Origin: Cryomorphaceae bacterium
GTDB lineage: Bacteria; Bacteroidota; Bacteroidia; Flavobacteriales; Schleiferiaceae
Length of the DNA stretch: 64,000 nucleotides
Direction of reading: 5' to 3'
NCBI GenBank assembly: GCA_024639785.1
Contig: JAHEGI010000003.1
Span: 83,197-147,196 of the forward strand
Shown in pieces: positions 44,465-53,136 of the stretch. The notes below the pieces were generated by a model. That model had not been told where the DNA came from. It saw only the letters and a list, made by a program, of their open reading frames with translations, and searched no databases. The position numbers were made by a program, and so were the translations under genes. Positions within the stretch are counted from its first letter, which is position 1, and the number at the start of each line of letters is the position of its first letter.

Positions 44465-45384
44465 GTGGATTGGAATGCGTAGCCAACGTCTCGGAGGGCA
44501 GGCAACCAAACGTTATTGCACGTTTACGCGCGTCCATTGAGTGTATTCCCGGGGTGTCCCTTTTGCATGTAGACTCGGGCTATGATGCACACCGTACGGT
44601 CTTCACCTTTGTCGGCGCGGAGGATGCCATGGTGGCTGCTGTCGTATCGCTGGGCAAGGCCTGCGCGGAGCTTATTGACATGCGGGGCCACAGCGGAAAC
44701 CACCCGCGGATTGGCGCACTCGATGTATGCCCTTTGATCGCTCTTTCACCCGAAGCCGAGCTGGCCGCGGACCGCGCCGTGAATCGAATCGCCACTGGAC
44801 TGGCTTCCATTGGCCTGGGCGGGTGGTTCTATGCGCAAAGTGCCAAACAGGAATACTACCAAGACTTGGCGGAGGTTCGACGCGGGGAGTACGAAGGGCT
44901 CCCAGCACGTGCTATGAGCTTCGACTTTGGTAGCTATGACGCCCGATTCGGGGCGGTGGCTTTAGGCAAACGACCCTTATTACTAGCGTACAATATCAAT
45001 GTTCACAGCCGTGAAGTGGGCTTGGTTCGTGAAGTGGCGCGACGTATTCGGCAGAAAAATCCTCATGGATTGCCGGGCGTTAGAGCCATCGGTTGGGACT
45101 GCCCCGCATTTTCATGCAGCCAGGTAAGCTGCAACATTGTGGACTTAAATCAATGTAGTCCGAAACAGCTCTTTGACCGGGTGCAAGAGGAAGTACATTC
45201 GCTCGGATCCTCATTGATGGGTTCTGAATTGATCGGCCTCGCTCCTTTGTATGCTTTTCGCGATTTTGAGCATGTCGAGGCGGCGGTAAACTATCTAGGG
45301 CTGGATTCGGTTGAGTCTTTTAATATCTCTGAACGAATTCTTGACTATCGCATCCCCTCTGTATCCACATCACCCCACCTATGA
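44461..45384 (+). CDS. ftcD: Glutamate formimidoyltransferase
   Basis: 307 residues from ATG 44461 (MSGLECVANVSEGRQP), the formiminotransferase N- and C-subdomains only, without a cyclodeaminase domain. Motifs: CVANVSEGR, DMRGHSGNHPRIGALDVCPL with the catalytic-type His, and LLAYNINVHSREV. It moves the formimino group from formiminoglutamate to tetrahydrofolate. Together with hutG this gives two alternative final steps of histidine degradation in one operon. No separate cyclodeaminase gene follows. Confidence 0.93.
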   Translation: MSGLECVANVSEGRQPNVIARLRASIECIPGVSLLHVDSGYDAHRTVFTFVGAEDAMVAAVVSLGKACAELIDMRGHSGNHPRIGALDVCPLIALSPEAELAADRAVNRIATGLASIGLGGWFYAQSAKQEYYQDLAEVRRGEYEGLPARAMSFDFGSYDARFGAVALGKRPLLLAYNINVHSREVGLVREVARRIRQKNPHGLPGVRAIGWDCPAFSCSQVSCNIVDLNQCSPKQLFDRVQEEVHSLGSSLMGSELIGLAPLYAFRDFEHVEAAVNYLGLDSVESFNISERILDYRIPSVSTSPHL

Positions 45385-46082
45385 ATCTAGAAAATAAACG
45401 TATCCTCATCACCGGCGCCTCTTCTGGCTTGGGAAAGGCCATGGCAAAAGCGCTCATTTCCAAAGGAGCCAACGTGCTCATCACTGGGCGGGATGCCGAT
45501 AAAGTGAAGGATGTGGCGAATGAATTAGGGTGTTGGGGCTTGGCTTCTTCCATTGCATCGGAAGACGCTATCCTTGCCCTGTTTGCCGCCATAGATTCAA
45601 CCTGGGGGGGCATTGACATTCTGATTAACAATGCGGGCATAGGGTATTTCCACCCCGTGGAGGAAGTTCAATGGGCGCATTTGGAGGAGATTTTTCATAC
45701 CAATGTATTCGGCGCGGCTCTCGCCGGTCGGGAGGCCGCTATCCGCATGAAAGCTCAGTCCTCCGGACACATCATCAATGTAGCCTCCACTGCGGGTTCT
45801 CGCGGCTTCAAAAATGGGACCGTCTATGCTGCTTCAAAGTTTGCCTTGAAAGGGATGACCCAATGCTGGATGCACGAATTGCGGCCACACAATATTCGCG
45901 TGACACTGCTCAGTCCTTCGGCCGTTCCGACCGCATTCAATGTGGAGAGCCGGGAAGAAAAGGACTTAAAAGACGGTTTACTGACTCCAAACGAATTGGC
46001 ACACGCCGTGGTTTCGGTCCTCGAAATGGATAATCGCGGATTTATACCAGAGCTTGAAGTTTGGGCGACTAACCCATTCTAA
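45381..46082 (+). CDS. Short-chain dehydrogenase/reductase
   Basis: 233 residues. Classical SDR with the NAD(P) motif TGASSGLGKAMA, the NNAG-containing LINNAGIGYFHPV, catalytic Ser in INVASTAGS and YAASKFALKG with Tyr and Lys. An Arg after the glycine motif (LITGRDADKV) is compatible with NADP. The substrate is unknown. It is the last gene of the hut chain, overlapping ftcD by four bases, and its stop is one base from that of convergent alkB-like gene. Confidence 0.88.
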   Translation: MNLENKRILITGASSGLGKAMAKALISKGANVLITGRDADKVKDVANELGCWGLASSIASEDAILALFAAIDSTWGGIDILINNAGIGYFHPVEEVQWAHLEEIFHTNVFGAALAGREAAIRMKAQSSGHIINVASTAGSRGFKNGTVYAASKFALKGMTQCWMHELRPHNIRVTLLSPSAVPTAFNVESREEKDLKDGLLTPNELAHAVVSVLEMDNRGFIPELEVWATNPF

Positions 46083-46083
46083 T

Positions 46084-47079
46084 TCAATTTTTTGGTATTC
46101 GGTGATTCATCACCTTGAACCACAAAGGAGGGCACAAGGTCAACACCATCATCGCAGGATAACCCGCCGGCATTTGAGGGGAGGCATCATGGTGAAGTAA
46201 AGCAGGGTATTTCTTGTGCGGCGCGGCATGATGGTCACTGTGTCGCGTTAATTCAAAAAGCAAAAATCTTCCAAGCGGATGATTGGAGTTCCACGAGTGC
46301 ACCGGGCTGGCTGTTTCGTATCGCAAATCGGATTCTTTCTTTCGTTCCAAGCCGTAATGTTCGATATAGTTCACCGTTTCGAGTAGTAAAAAACCGATGA
46401 CAGAAGCCAAAACCCAGGGGAGCAGCGCCGTCGGCTCTATCCAGGCGATGGCTAGAAAAAGTGCCGACTCCCAAAGTAGCAATCTACCCATACGCGCGGG
46501 ATCAATCCGCCAAGCAGAACGCCACACCCCCCACACGGAGCGAAGCCAAAAGGCATAGATACTTTCGTTCTTACGCGCAGAAGATGGATCTTCCGGCGTA
46601 GCCACATGTTTGTGATGCCCCCAGTTGTGATCAATAAAAAACTGGCCATAAAGCGTGGTGATGAGCAACAGTTGCGCAAGGGTTTGAAAATGTTTTTGAG
46701 GCCGATGTCCGAGCTCATGCGCTACGTTTATAGCTAACGCGCCAGAAGACACCCCATAGGCCGTGATATGGCCCACGAGCGACACGTAGTCACCACGAGC
46801 AATATCGTCTGGGACAACCCACAAGAGCAGACCGAGCGCGTAAAATTGAGCGGGCACCGCCAAGACAAGCATCACATCAAACCAGACGGATCGATCGCGT
46901 CCTTCTATCTCTGAAGGCGATGCATTTTGGGTACGGGGAGGTAAAATAACCTCGAGCAGAGGAACAAAACCAAAGGCGTAAGCCAACGCCGCAAAGGAGG
47001 CCCAAGAAACCGAATGCATGGCAATAAAGACCGATCCGGTCAATGAAAAGGCAAGGAGATATCTGAGGTGGGCAAGCAT
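46084..47079 (-). CDS. AlkB-like membrane non-haem di-iron monooxygenase
   Basis: 331 residues with about six hydrophobic helices. Histidine boxes of alkane 1-monooxygenases are all present: HELGHRPQKH, HNWGHHKHVATPEDPSSA, NYIEHYGLERK and LTRHSDHHAAP (usually LQRHSDHH). They bind the di-iron centre at the cytoplasmic face. Alkane or fatty-acyl hydroxylation is the family role. It lies nine bases after a CrtA-like gene, so the pair is probably co-transcribed and the real substrate could be a carotenoid or another lipid. No rubredoxin gene is adjacent. Confidence 0.85.
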   Translation of the reverse strand: MLAHLRYLLAFSLTGSVFIAMHSVSWASFAALAYAFGFVPLLEVILPPRTQNASPSEIEGRDRSVWFDVMLVLAVPAQFYALGLLLWVVPDDIARGDYVSLVGHITAYGVSSGALAINVAHELGHRPQKHFQTLAQLLLITTLYGQFFIDHNWGHHKHVATPEDPSSARKNESIYAFWLRSVWGVWRSAWRIDPARMGRLLLWESALFLAIAWIEPTALLPWVLASVIGFLLLETVNYIEHYGLERKKESDLRYETASPVHSWNSNHPLGRFLLFELTRHSDHHAAPHKKYPALLHHDASPQMPAGYPAMMVLTLCPPLWFKVMNHRIPKN

Positions 47080-47088
47080 GACAGGTGT

Positions 47089-47790
47089 TTAGACTTGAAA
47101 ATTAGGCACTTCGCCGATAAATTTCAAGATTTCCATGCGAACGAACATCTCTTCGCGATACCAATCATATTGCCTTGTTTTTTTCACCATTGGGGCATGC
47201 TGACGACTGCGGTAGGCGAATTCATCTAACTGCGCTGCGCTTTCCCATACGGATAGCGTAGCTTGTTCAATGAGCGGATATTCGCCCACGCCTTTGGCGT
47301 AGCGTATCCCGGGCTGGTCTGCAATACGGCGAGAGGCCGCAGGTACATTCCACCAAAAACGCAGCGCTTGGCTTCGGCGAATGCTCGCCCGAGTGAGCAC
47401 GGAAACCGGACCCGCCGACGCAGAGGGCGTGGATGGGAATTCAAAAGGTTCGCGGCCATTCCACGTGCCATGTCCGCGCAGGGGCGTCGCTTCCCACCCA
47501 AAGACCTGATCTGCATAGGTCTGCAAATCCAAGAACATGGGGTCGTTCGCCCAGAAGGCGTCTGCTTGATCCGCGTGTTCCCAGACGGTGAACCATGCAT
47601 ACGTTCCCCAATCAGGCCACACCGAGAATCCCGCACCCGCACCACTCCCTAACATTTTGCCAAAACACAACCCGGGTGCATGCAACCCTTGACGCAGGCT
47701 TATTCCCATGGCACCAAAGGCTCTCCAACGGGCTTTAAACCCCGAGAATGTCATGAATCGAATAGAGATATGTCGGCCTTTGGGCTGCAT
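47089..47790 (-). CDS. Spheroidene monooxygenase (CrtA)-like protein
   Basis: 233 residues. The CrtA-like pattern is visible in ISIRFMTFSGFKARWRAFGAMG at the start, then in VSVLTRASIRRSQALRFWWNVPAAS, EYPLIEQATLSVWESAAQL and YDWYREEMFVRMEIL. In purple bacteria CrtA oxygenates acyclic carotenoids at C2; in Bacteroidota the homologues are uncharacterised. ATG 47790 is preferred over an internal ATG at 47754 because the upstream ISIRF strand belongs to the domain. It heads a two-gene oxygenase operon with the AlkB-like gene. Confidence 0.75.
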   Translation of the reverse strand: MQPKGRHISIRFMTFSGFKARWRAFGAMGISLRQGLHAPGLCFGKMLGSGAGAGFSVWPDWGTYAWFTVWEHADQADAFWANDPMFLDLQTYADQVFGWEATPLRGHGTWNGREPFEFPSTPSASAGPVSVLTRASIRRSQALRFWWNVPAASRRIADQPGIRYAKGVGEYPLIEQATLSVWESAAQLDEFAYRSRQHAPMVKKTRQYDWYREEMFVRMEILKFIGEVPNFQV

Positions 47791-47880
47791 TCGGTCAAAT
47801 TGTCAGTTCCTGTCTATGAAGAACCGGCATGGCATACGCCTTGTTTAGAACTTCGACATATAAAACTAAACCAAAGCATT

Positions 47881-49773
47881 ATGGCGACTGGAAAAATCAA
47901 CGTTTCGGCGGACAATATTTTCCCCATCATTAAAAAATTCCTCTACAGCGATCATGAAATCTTCTTGCGCGAGCTGATTTCAAATGCCGTAGATGCGAGC
48001 AATAAATTGAAAACGCTGGCGAATTTGGGAGAATTCAAAGGTGAGCTTGGCGACATGACGGTCCAAGTGCATATCGACAAGAAGAAAAAGCAACTCCGCA
48101 TTGTAGACCGAGGTATCGGCATGACGCAGGACGAAGTTCAGAAATACATCAACGACGTAGCCTTTTCGGGCGCGGAAGAATTCGTGAAGCAGTATGAAGG
48201 CAAAGTCGAGAAAGGCGCCATGATTGGCCATTTTGGACTGGGCTTCTACTCAAGCTTCATGGTCTCCAGCAAGGTGGAAATCAAATCCTTGTCTTGGAAG
48301 ACCGAAAATGAGAAAGAGGGAGCGCACTGGGCTTGTGATGGCTCGCCCGAATTTGAACTGAAAGCGTGCAGCCGAAAGGATCGCGGTACGGAAATCATCC
48401 TGCACATCGACGGGGAGAGCGAAGACTTTTTAGAAGAACACAAGATTAAAGAGCTCCTAAAGAAGTACGCCCGGTTCATGAGTATTCCCATTCAGTGTGG
48501 CGAAAAGGAAGAGCGGGTGAATGTGGCGGCCGAAGGCGAAGAGGCGAAGTACGAGTCTGTCAAAAAGCCGGATATCATTAACGAAACGGAGCCCGCATGG
48601 ACCAAAAAGCCAAGCGAATTAAGCGATGAGGATTATAAGAAGTTCTATAAGGCCCTCTACCCCTACTCCTTTGAAGACCCCCTCTTCCACATCCATATCA
48701 ATGTGGACTACCCCTTTGACCTGACGGGTATTTTGTTCTTCCCCAAGATCAAGCCCAACATGGAGCTTCAGAAGAATAAAATTCAATTGTACCAGAGTCA
48801 AGTCTTCATTACCGACAACGTAGAAGGCATCGTGCCCGACTTTTTGACCTTGCTCCATGGCGTCATCGATTCCAAGGACATTCCGTTGAACGTATCGCGT
48901 TCTTACTTGCAAGCCGACGGCAATGTCAAAAAGATCAGCGGCCACATCACCAAAAAGGTGGCGGACAAGCTCGAAGAGATGTTCAAGGCTGACCGCGCGG
49001 ACTTTGAAGCCAAGTGGAAGGACATCTCCATGATCATTGAATACGGCATGGTGACGGAGGAGAAATTCTACGAGCGTGCCCAGAAATTCAACCTCTTCAA
49101 ATCCGTCGTGGAAGACAAATTCTACACGATGGAGGAATACTTGGAGAAGATTTCGGCCTTGCAGACGGATAAAGAAGGGCAGCGTGTCGTGCTCTACGCC
49201 TCCAATGCGGATGCGCAGCACAGCTACATCCAAAAGGCGAAAGCGGAAGGCTACGATGTGATCTTGCTCGAGTCGCCGATTGCTGGCCACAGCATTCAGA
49301 AGTTCGAAGGCAGCCAAGAAAAACTGCGATTTGCCCGGGTCGACAGCGATTTGCTGGACAAACTCATTCCAAAAGGCGACGAACGCACGTCCATCTTGAC
49401 AGAAAAGGAAATCGAATCCTTGAAGGGCCACATCGAAGGCGCACTGAACAGCAAGACGTATTCGGTACGCACGGAAGCCCTCAGCAGTGATGATGCCCCC
49501 ATGATGATTACGATTCCTGAGTTCATGCGCCGCATGAAAGAAATGTCGGCCACTGGCGGGGGTGGATTTATGGGCATGGGAGACTTCCCAGAAACCTATG
49601 ATTTGGTCGTCAATACCAACCATGCACTCGCTGGAAAAATTCTAGCGGCAGAAGGCGAAGCGCGGGATGGCATGATTGCTCACGCAAAAGATTTGGCGTT
49701 GCTTCAGCAGAATCTATTGCAAGGGGAAGCATTAACTGCATTTGTGAACCGCGCAATGGAGCGTTTAGTATAA
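47881..49773 (+). CDS. htpG: Molecular chaperone HtpG (Hsp90)
   Basis: 630 residues from ATG 47881 (MATGKINVSADNIFPIIKK); the frame is open further upstream across the divergent spacer. GHKL ATPase motifs: FLRELISNAVDASNKL, IVDRGIGMTQDEV, GAMIGHFGLGFYS. The middle domain has SRSYLQADG with the conserved Arg, and a helical C-terminal dimerisation domain follows. A glycine-rich GGGGFMGMG insertion sits near residue 560. It is cytosolic. DUF2911 follows after 12 bases. Confidence 0.97.
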   Translation: MATGKINVSADNIFPIIKKFLYSDHEIFLRELISNAVDASNKLKTLANLGEFKGELGDMTVQVHIDKKKKQLRIVDRGIGMTQDEVQKYINDVAFSGAEEFVKQYEGKVEKGAMIGHFGLGFYSSFMVSSKVEIKSLSWKTENEKEGAHWACDGSPEFELKACSRKDRGTEIILHIDGESEDFLEEHKIKELLKKYARFMSIPIQCGEKEERVNVAAEGEEAKYESVKKPDIINETEPAWTKKPSELSDEDYKKFYKALYPYSFEDPLFHIHINVDYPFDLTGILFFPKIKPNMELQKNKIQLYQSQVFITDNVEGIVPDFLTLLHGVIDSKDIPLNVSRSYLQADGNVKKISGHITKKVADKLEEMFKADRADFEAKWKDISMIIEYGMVTEEKFYERAQKFNLFKSVVEDKFYTMEEYLEKISALQTDKEGQRVVLYASNADAQHSYIQKAKAEGYDVILLESPIAGHSIQKFEGSQEKLRFARVDSDLLDKLIPKGDERTSILTEKEIESLKGHIEGALNSKTYSVRTEALSSDDAPMMITIPEFMRRMKEMSATGGGGFMGMGDFPETYDLVVNTNHALAGKILAAEGEARDGMIAHAKDLALLQQNLLQGEALTAFVNRAMERLV

Positions 49774-49785
49774 CTTCGTGAACCT

Positions 49786-50628
49786 ATGAAAAAGACGATT
49801 CTCTCCATGATGATTCTGGGTAGCCTTTCGATGCTGGCCCAAGAACTTCCTCAGCCCTCCCCTAGCGTGCATCTCGAGCAGCGCGTAGGCTTGACCGACA
49901 TCAGTCTAGATTATTCACGTCCAAGCGTGAATGGTCGGGACATTTTCGGCGACCTCGTGCCCTTGGGTAGCCATTGGCGCGTAGGAGCCAACCAAAACAC
50001 CAAAGTCACCTTTTCGACTCCGGTAACGATTGCCGGCGAAACCGTAGCTGCGGGTACCTACAGCCTTTCAATGATTCCTGGAAAAGGAGATTGGACGGTG
50101 ATTTTGAACACAAAAACCGACATGTGGGGCGTCGATGGGTACAGCCAAGACGACGATGTGCTGCGTACCTCGGTCACGCCTCGTTCGATTTCAGCCGTCG
50201 AGAGCATGAGCTTGACTCTAGAAAACCTTGAAGTCTCTTCTGCCGACTTGGTGCTTTCATGGGACGAGACCTCGATCGTCCTCCCGATTGAATTGAATAC
50301 GATGGATTTGGCGATGGCCAATATCAGTAAAGCGATTGCGGACAGCCCAGAAGATTGGCGTGTGTATCGCAGTGCCGCGAATTTCTACAATCAAAATGAC
50401 ATCCACCTGGACCAAGCACTCGTCTACATGGAGAAAGTGCTTTCACTCAAGGATGACAATTGGTATAACTATTACCTCTACGCTCAAGTGCTTGCCAAGA
50501 ATGGCCGCAAGAAAGAAGCTCGCAAGGCAGGAGAAAAGGCCATTGAAATGGGGCGCGCAGAGGCTGCAAAAAACAATGCTCCGTTCAATTACAACGATAC
50601 CATCAAGCGATTTATCTCCAACTTGTAG
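49786..50628 (+). CDS. Secreted DUF2911 protein with C-terminal TPR
   Basis: 280 residues with a signal peptide (ending SMLAQ). Residues 25-170 are the DUF2911 beta domain (QRVGLTDISLDYSRPSVNGRDIFG, VPLGSHWRVGANQNTKVTFS, TYSLSMIPGKGDWTVILN). The last 80 residues form TPR-like helices (YMEKVLSLKDDNWYNYYLYAQVLAKNGR). Function is unknown; DUF2911 proteins are abundant in Bacteroidota. It probably shares the htpG transcript and ends at a strong terminator. Confidence 0.9.
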   Translation: MKKTILSMMILGSLSMLAQELPQPSPSVHLEQRVGLTDISLDYSRPSVNGRDIFGDLVPLGSHWRVGANQNTKVTFSTPVTIAGETVAAGTYSLSMIPGKGDWTVILNTKTDMWGVDGYSQDDDVLRTSVTPRSISAVESMSLTLENLEVSSADLVLSWDETSIVLPIELNTMDLAMANISKAIADSPEDWRVYRSAANFYNQNDIHLDQALVYMEKVLSLKDDNWYNYYLYAQVLAKNGRKKEARKAGEKAIEMGRAEAAKNNAPFNYNDTIKRFISNL

Positions 50629-50652
50629 TTTCGTTTTCACTTAGTTACCGAA

Positions 50653-50679
50653 AACCCGGCCTATCGCCGGGTTTTTTTG
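50653..50679 (+). terminator. Terminator after htpG-DUF2911
   Basis: AACCCGGC and GCCGGGTT pair around a five-base loop (CTATC), followed by TTTTT. Confidence 0.92.
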
Positions 50680-50730
50680 TTGAACTATTTCGGCTGAAAC
50701 TTGTTCAATTCGGGTAAAAGCTTAAACAAA

Positions 50731-53085
50731 ATGCGCAAACTACTCTTCATTGCCCTACTCTTCCCTCTAGCTATTCAGGCCCAAATCCTTCGCGGTACGG
50801 TCGTAGATGCTTCGGACAACAGCCCCTTACCTGGAGCGATAATTTCAATTGAAGGTGTTTCTAATCAGGCGATTAGTGACATGAATGGCCAGTTTGAATT
50901 GTCTGGGTTAAAAACTGGATTGTTCAATGTTAGCGTGGCACTGATAGGCTATGACGCCCAAACGCAATTTGAGGTCCTTGTGACCCAAGCAAAACCGGCC
51001 ATTGTCAACTTCAACCTCCGGGAGGCATTGCAAGTTTTAGATGAGGTGGAAATTTCGGCCCAACAGCAATTTAAGCAAGAAGCCCAGTCGCCCGTCAGCG
51101 TGCAGAGCATAGGGATTAATGAAATCCAACGCAATCCAGGAGGCAACCAAGACATTTCCAAAGTCATTCAATCGCTACCCGGGGTTGCCTCGGGAGTTGC
51201 TTTCCGAAACGACTTGATTATCCGCGGGGGCGGTCCAAATGAAAACCGTTTTTATCTCGACGGCATTGAAATTCCTGCCATCAACCACTTCGCCACGCAA
51301 GGTGCCTCCGGAGGCCCAGTCGGCATGATCAATGTCAACTTTATTCGTGATGTAGATTTCTACACATCCGCCTTTCCAGCCCAGCGCGGCAATAGCCTTT
51401 CCTCCATCATGGAGATCAATTTAAAGGATGGTCGCACGGACAAAACTGGCGGCATTTTCCAAATTGGCGCTTCCGAAGTTGGCTTGACCTTGGATGGGCC
51501 GATTAATAAAAAAACGACCTACCTCGCCTCGATCCGTCGGAGCTACTTGCAATTCCTCTTCAAAGCCATCGGCCTACCCTTTTTGCCCACCTACAACGAC
51601 TATCAGTTTAAGGTGAAGCACAACTTTGACCGAAACAATCAATTGACCATCTTGAGTCTTGGCGCCTACGATGTGAGCATACTCAATACGGATCAAAACG
51701 AAACCCCCGAGCAGCGCTACATCCTCAACTATTTACCAGAATACAATCAATGGAACTATAGCATTGGTGCGAAATACACCCATTTTGGACCGAGGGGAAT
51801 CACCAACCTCGTGCTTAGCCGATTTATGCTAAACAACGAGTCCTATAAATTTGAAAACAATGACCGTTCTGCCAACCAGCTGTTGAATTACGCGTCTCAG
51901 GAAATTGAGAATAAATTCCGTCTAGAACATCAGATTAAAAAGAACCGCTGGGAATCCATGGTAGGTTTTGGCTTGGAACAAGCCAAATACAACACCCAGA
52001 CCTATGACGAGCGTCTCCCTGGGGGCTTCATTTTGGACTATTCTACGGATGCGGTGTACTACAAGGCGAATGCTTTTGCCAATTGGGTGGGCCGATTTGC
52101 GGAGGACCGACTCAAGCTCTCTTTGGGCTTACGGACGGACATTATTGATTTTAATGCAAGTACCCAAAACCCACTCAATCAGCTTTCTCCTCGACTTGCC
52201 TTATCCTATAGCATCAATGAAAACTGGACCTTGGATGGCAACTATGGCATCTATTATCAGCTCCCTCCCTACACGGCACTCGGATATACCGGCATGGATG
52301 GAAATAATGCCGATTTAAGCTTCATACAAGCCGAACACTTTGTGCTCGGAAGCAGCCAATACTGGCCTTGGAATGCCAAAACCTCTATTGAGGGATTCTA
52401 CAAGCGATATAGCAATTATCCCTTCTTGCTTCGTGACTCCATCTCTTTGGCCACGGTTGGAGGTGACTTTGGGGTCATCGGCAACCAGTTAGCTACCTCC
52501 ACCTCAGACGGGCGTGCTTTTGGTCTGGAGTTAACGTATCAGCAAAAGCTCTACAAGGGCCTTTTTGGTATCGCGGCGATTACCCTAGTTCGATCTGAGT
52601 TCCAGGACATCTTAGGCGATTATGTACCTAGTTCATGGGATAATGGCATTATTGCCACGTTCACTTTTGGGAAGCGCTTTGGCAAAAACTATGAGATTGG
52701 AATGCAATACCAGCACCTAGGTGGAGCCCCCTATACCCCATTTGACCTAGATAAGACTGCAACGATTTACAATTGGGATGTCTTGGGTCGTGGAATTCCT
52801 AATTACGGCTTACTCAATACGCAGCGACTTGGGGAATTTGATCGCCTCAATATTCGTATTGACAAAAAATGGTTTTTGAAGAAGGTCAATATTGATTTGT
52901 ACTTCGACCTGCAGAATGCCCTCGCCTACAAAGTCGCTGGCCCGGACTTCATCGATGTTGTGCGCGATAGTGACGGCAATCCCGTAATCAATCCGGATAA
53001 GCCATGGCAATATCAAACGACTACGTTGCCGAACGTAAACGGAGGAACCGTTCTCCCCAGCGTCGGATTCATTTTTGAGTTCTAG
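50731..53085 (+). CDS. TonB-dependent receptor with N-terminal CarboxypepD-like domain
   Basis: 784 residues from ATG 50731 (MRKLLFIALLFPLAIQAQ signal). A CarboxypepD-like domain at 20-105 (LRGTVVDASDNSPLPGAII, SDMNGQFELSGL) precedes the plug (DISKVIQSLPGVASGVAFRND, IRGGGPNENRFYLDGIEI) and the beta barrel, which ends in Phe (PSVGFIFEF). The substrate is unknown and no SusD partner gene is present. It is a single-gene unit between two terminators. Confidence 0.93.
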   Translation: MRKLLFIALLFPLAIQAQILRGTVVDASDNSPLPGAIISIEGVSNQAISDMNGQFELSGLKTGLFNVSVALIGYDAQTQFEVLVTQAKPAIVNFNLREALQVLDEVEISAQQQFKQEAQSPVSVQSIGINEIQRNPGGNQDISKVIQSLPGVASGVAFRNDLIIRGGGPNENRFYLDGIEIPAINHFATQGASGGPVGMINVNFIRDVDFYTSAFPAQRGNSLSSIMEINLKDGRTDKTGGIFQIGASEVGLTLDGPINKKTTYLASIRRSYLQFLFKAIGLPFLPTYNDYQFKVKHNFDRNNQLTILSLGAYDVSILNTDQNETPEQRYILNYLPEYNQWNYSIGAKYTHFGPRGITNLVLSRFMLNNESYKFENNDRSANQLLNYASQEIENKFRLEHQIKKNRWESMVGFGLEQAKYNTQTYDERLPGGFILDYSTDAVYYKANAFANWVGRFAEDRLKLSLGLRTDIIDFNASTQNPLNQLSPRLALSYSINENWTLDGNYGIYYQLPPYTALGYTGMDGNNADLSFIQAEHFVLGSSQYWPWNAKTSIEGFYKRYSNYPFLLRDSISLATVGGDFGVIGNQLATSTSDGRAFGLELTYQQKLYKGLFGIAAITLVRSEFQDILGDYVPSSWDNGIIATFTFGKRFGKNYEIGMQYQHLGGAPYTPFDLDKTATIYNWDVLGRGIPNYGLLNTQRLGEFDRLNIRIDKKWFLKKVNIDLYFDLQNALAYKVAGPDFIDVVRDSDGNPVINPDKPWQYQTTTLPNVNGGTVLPSVGFIFEF

Positions 53086-53107
53086 ACGCTACGTGTTTTG
53101 GTTAGAG

Positions 53108-53136
53108 GAAAGGCGCCTACTAGGCGCCTTTTTTTA
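53108..53136. terminator. Bidirectional terminator overlapping the end of the namZ coding region
   Basis: AAGGCGCC and GGCGCCTT pair around TACTA, followed by TTTTT on the plus strand; the minus strand also ends its hairpin in TT. The TAG stop codon of the minus-strand namZ-like gene (53122 to 53120) lies in the loop, and its last codons for IKKGA form one arm and the A tract. Confidence 0.9.

Noticed and set aside
48619-49623. Long minus-strand open frame (334 codons) opposite htpG
   Set aside because: It is the mirror of a strongly coding gene with biased codons; its translation is rich in His, Phe and Leu and shows no family or signal.
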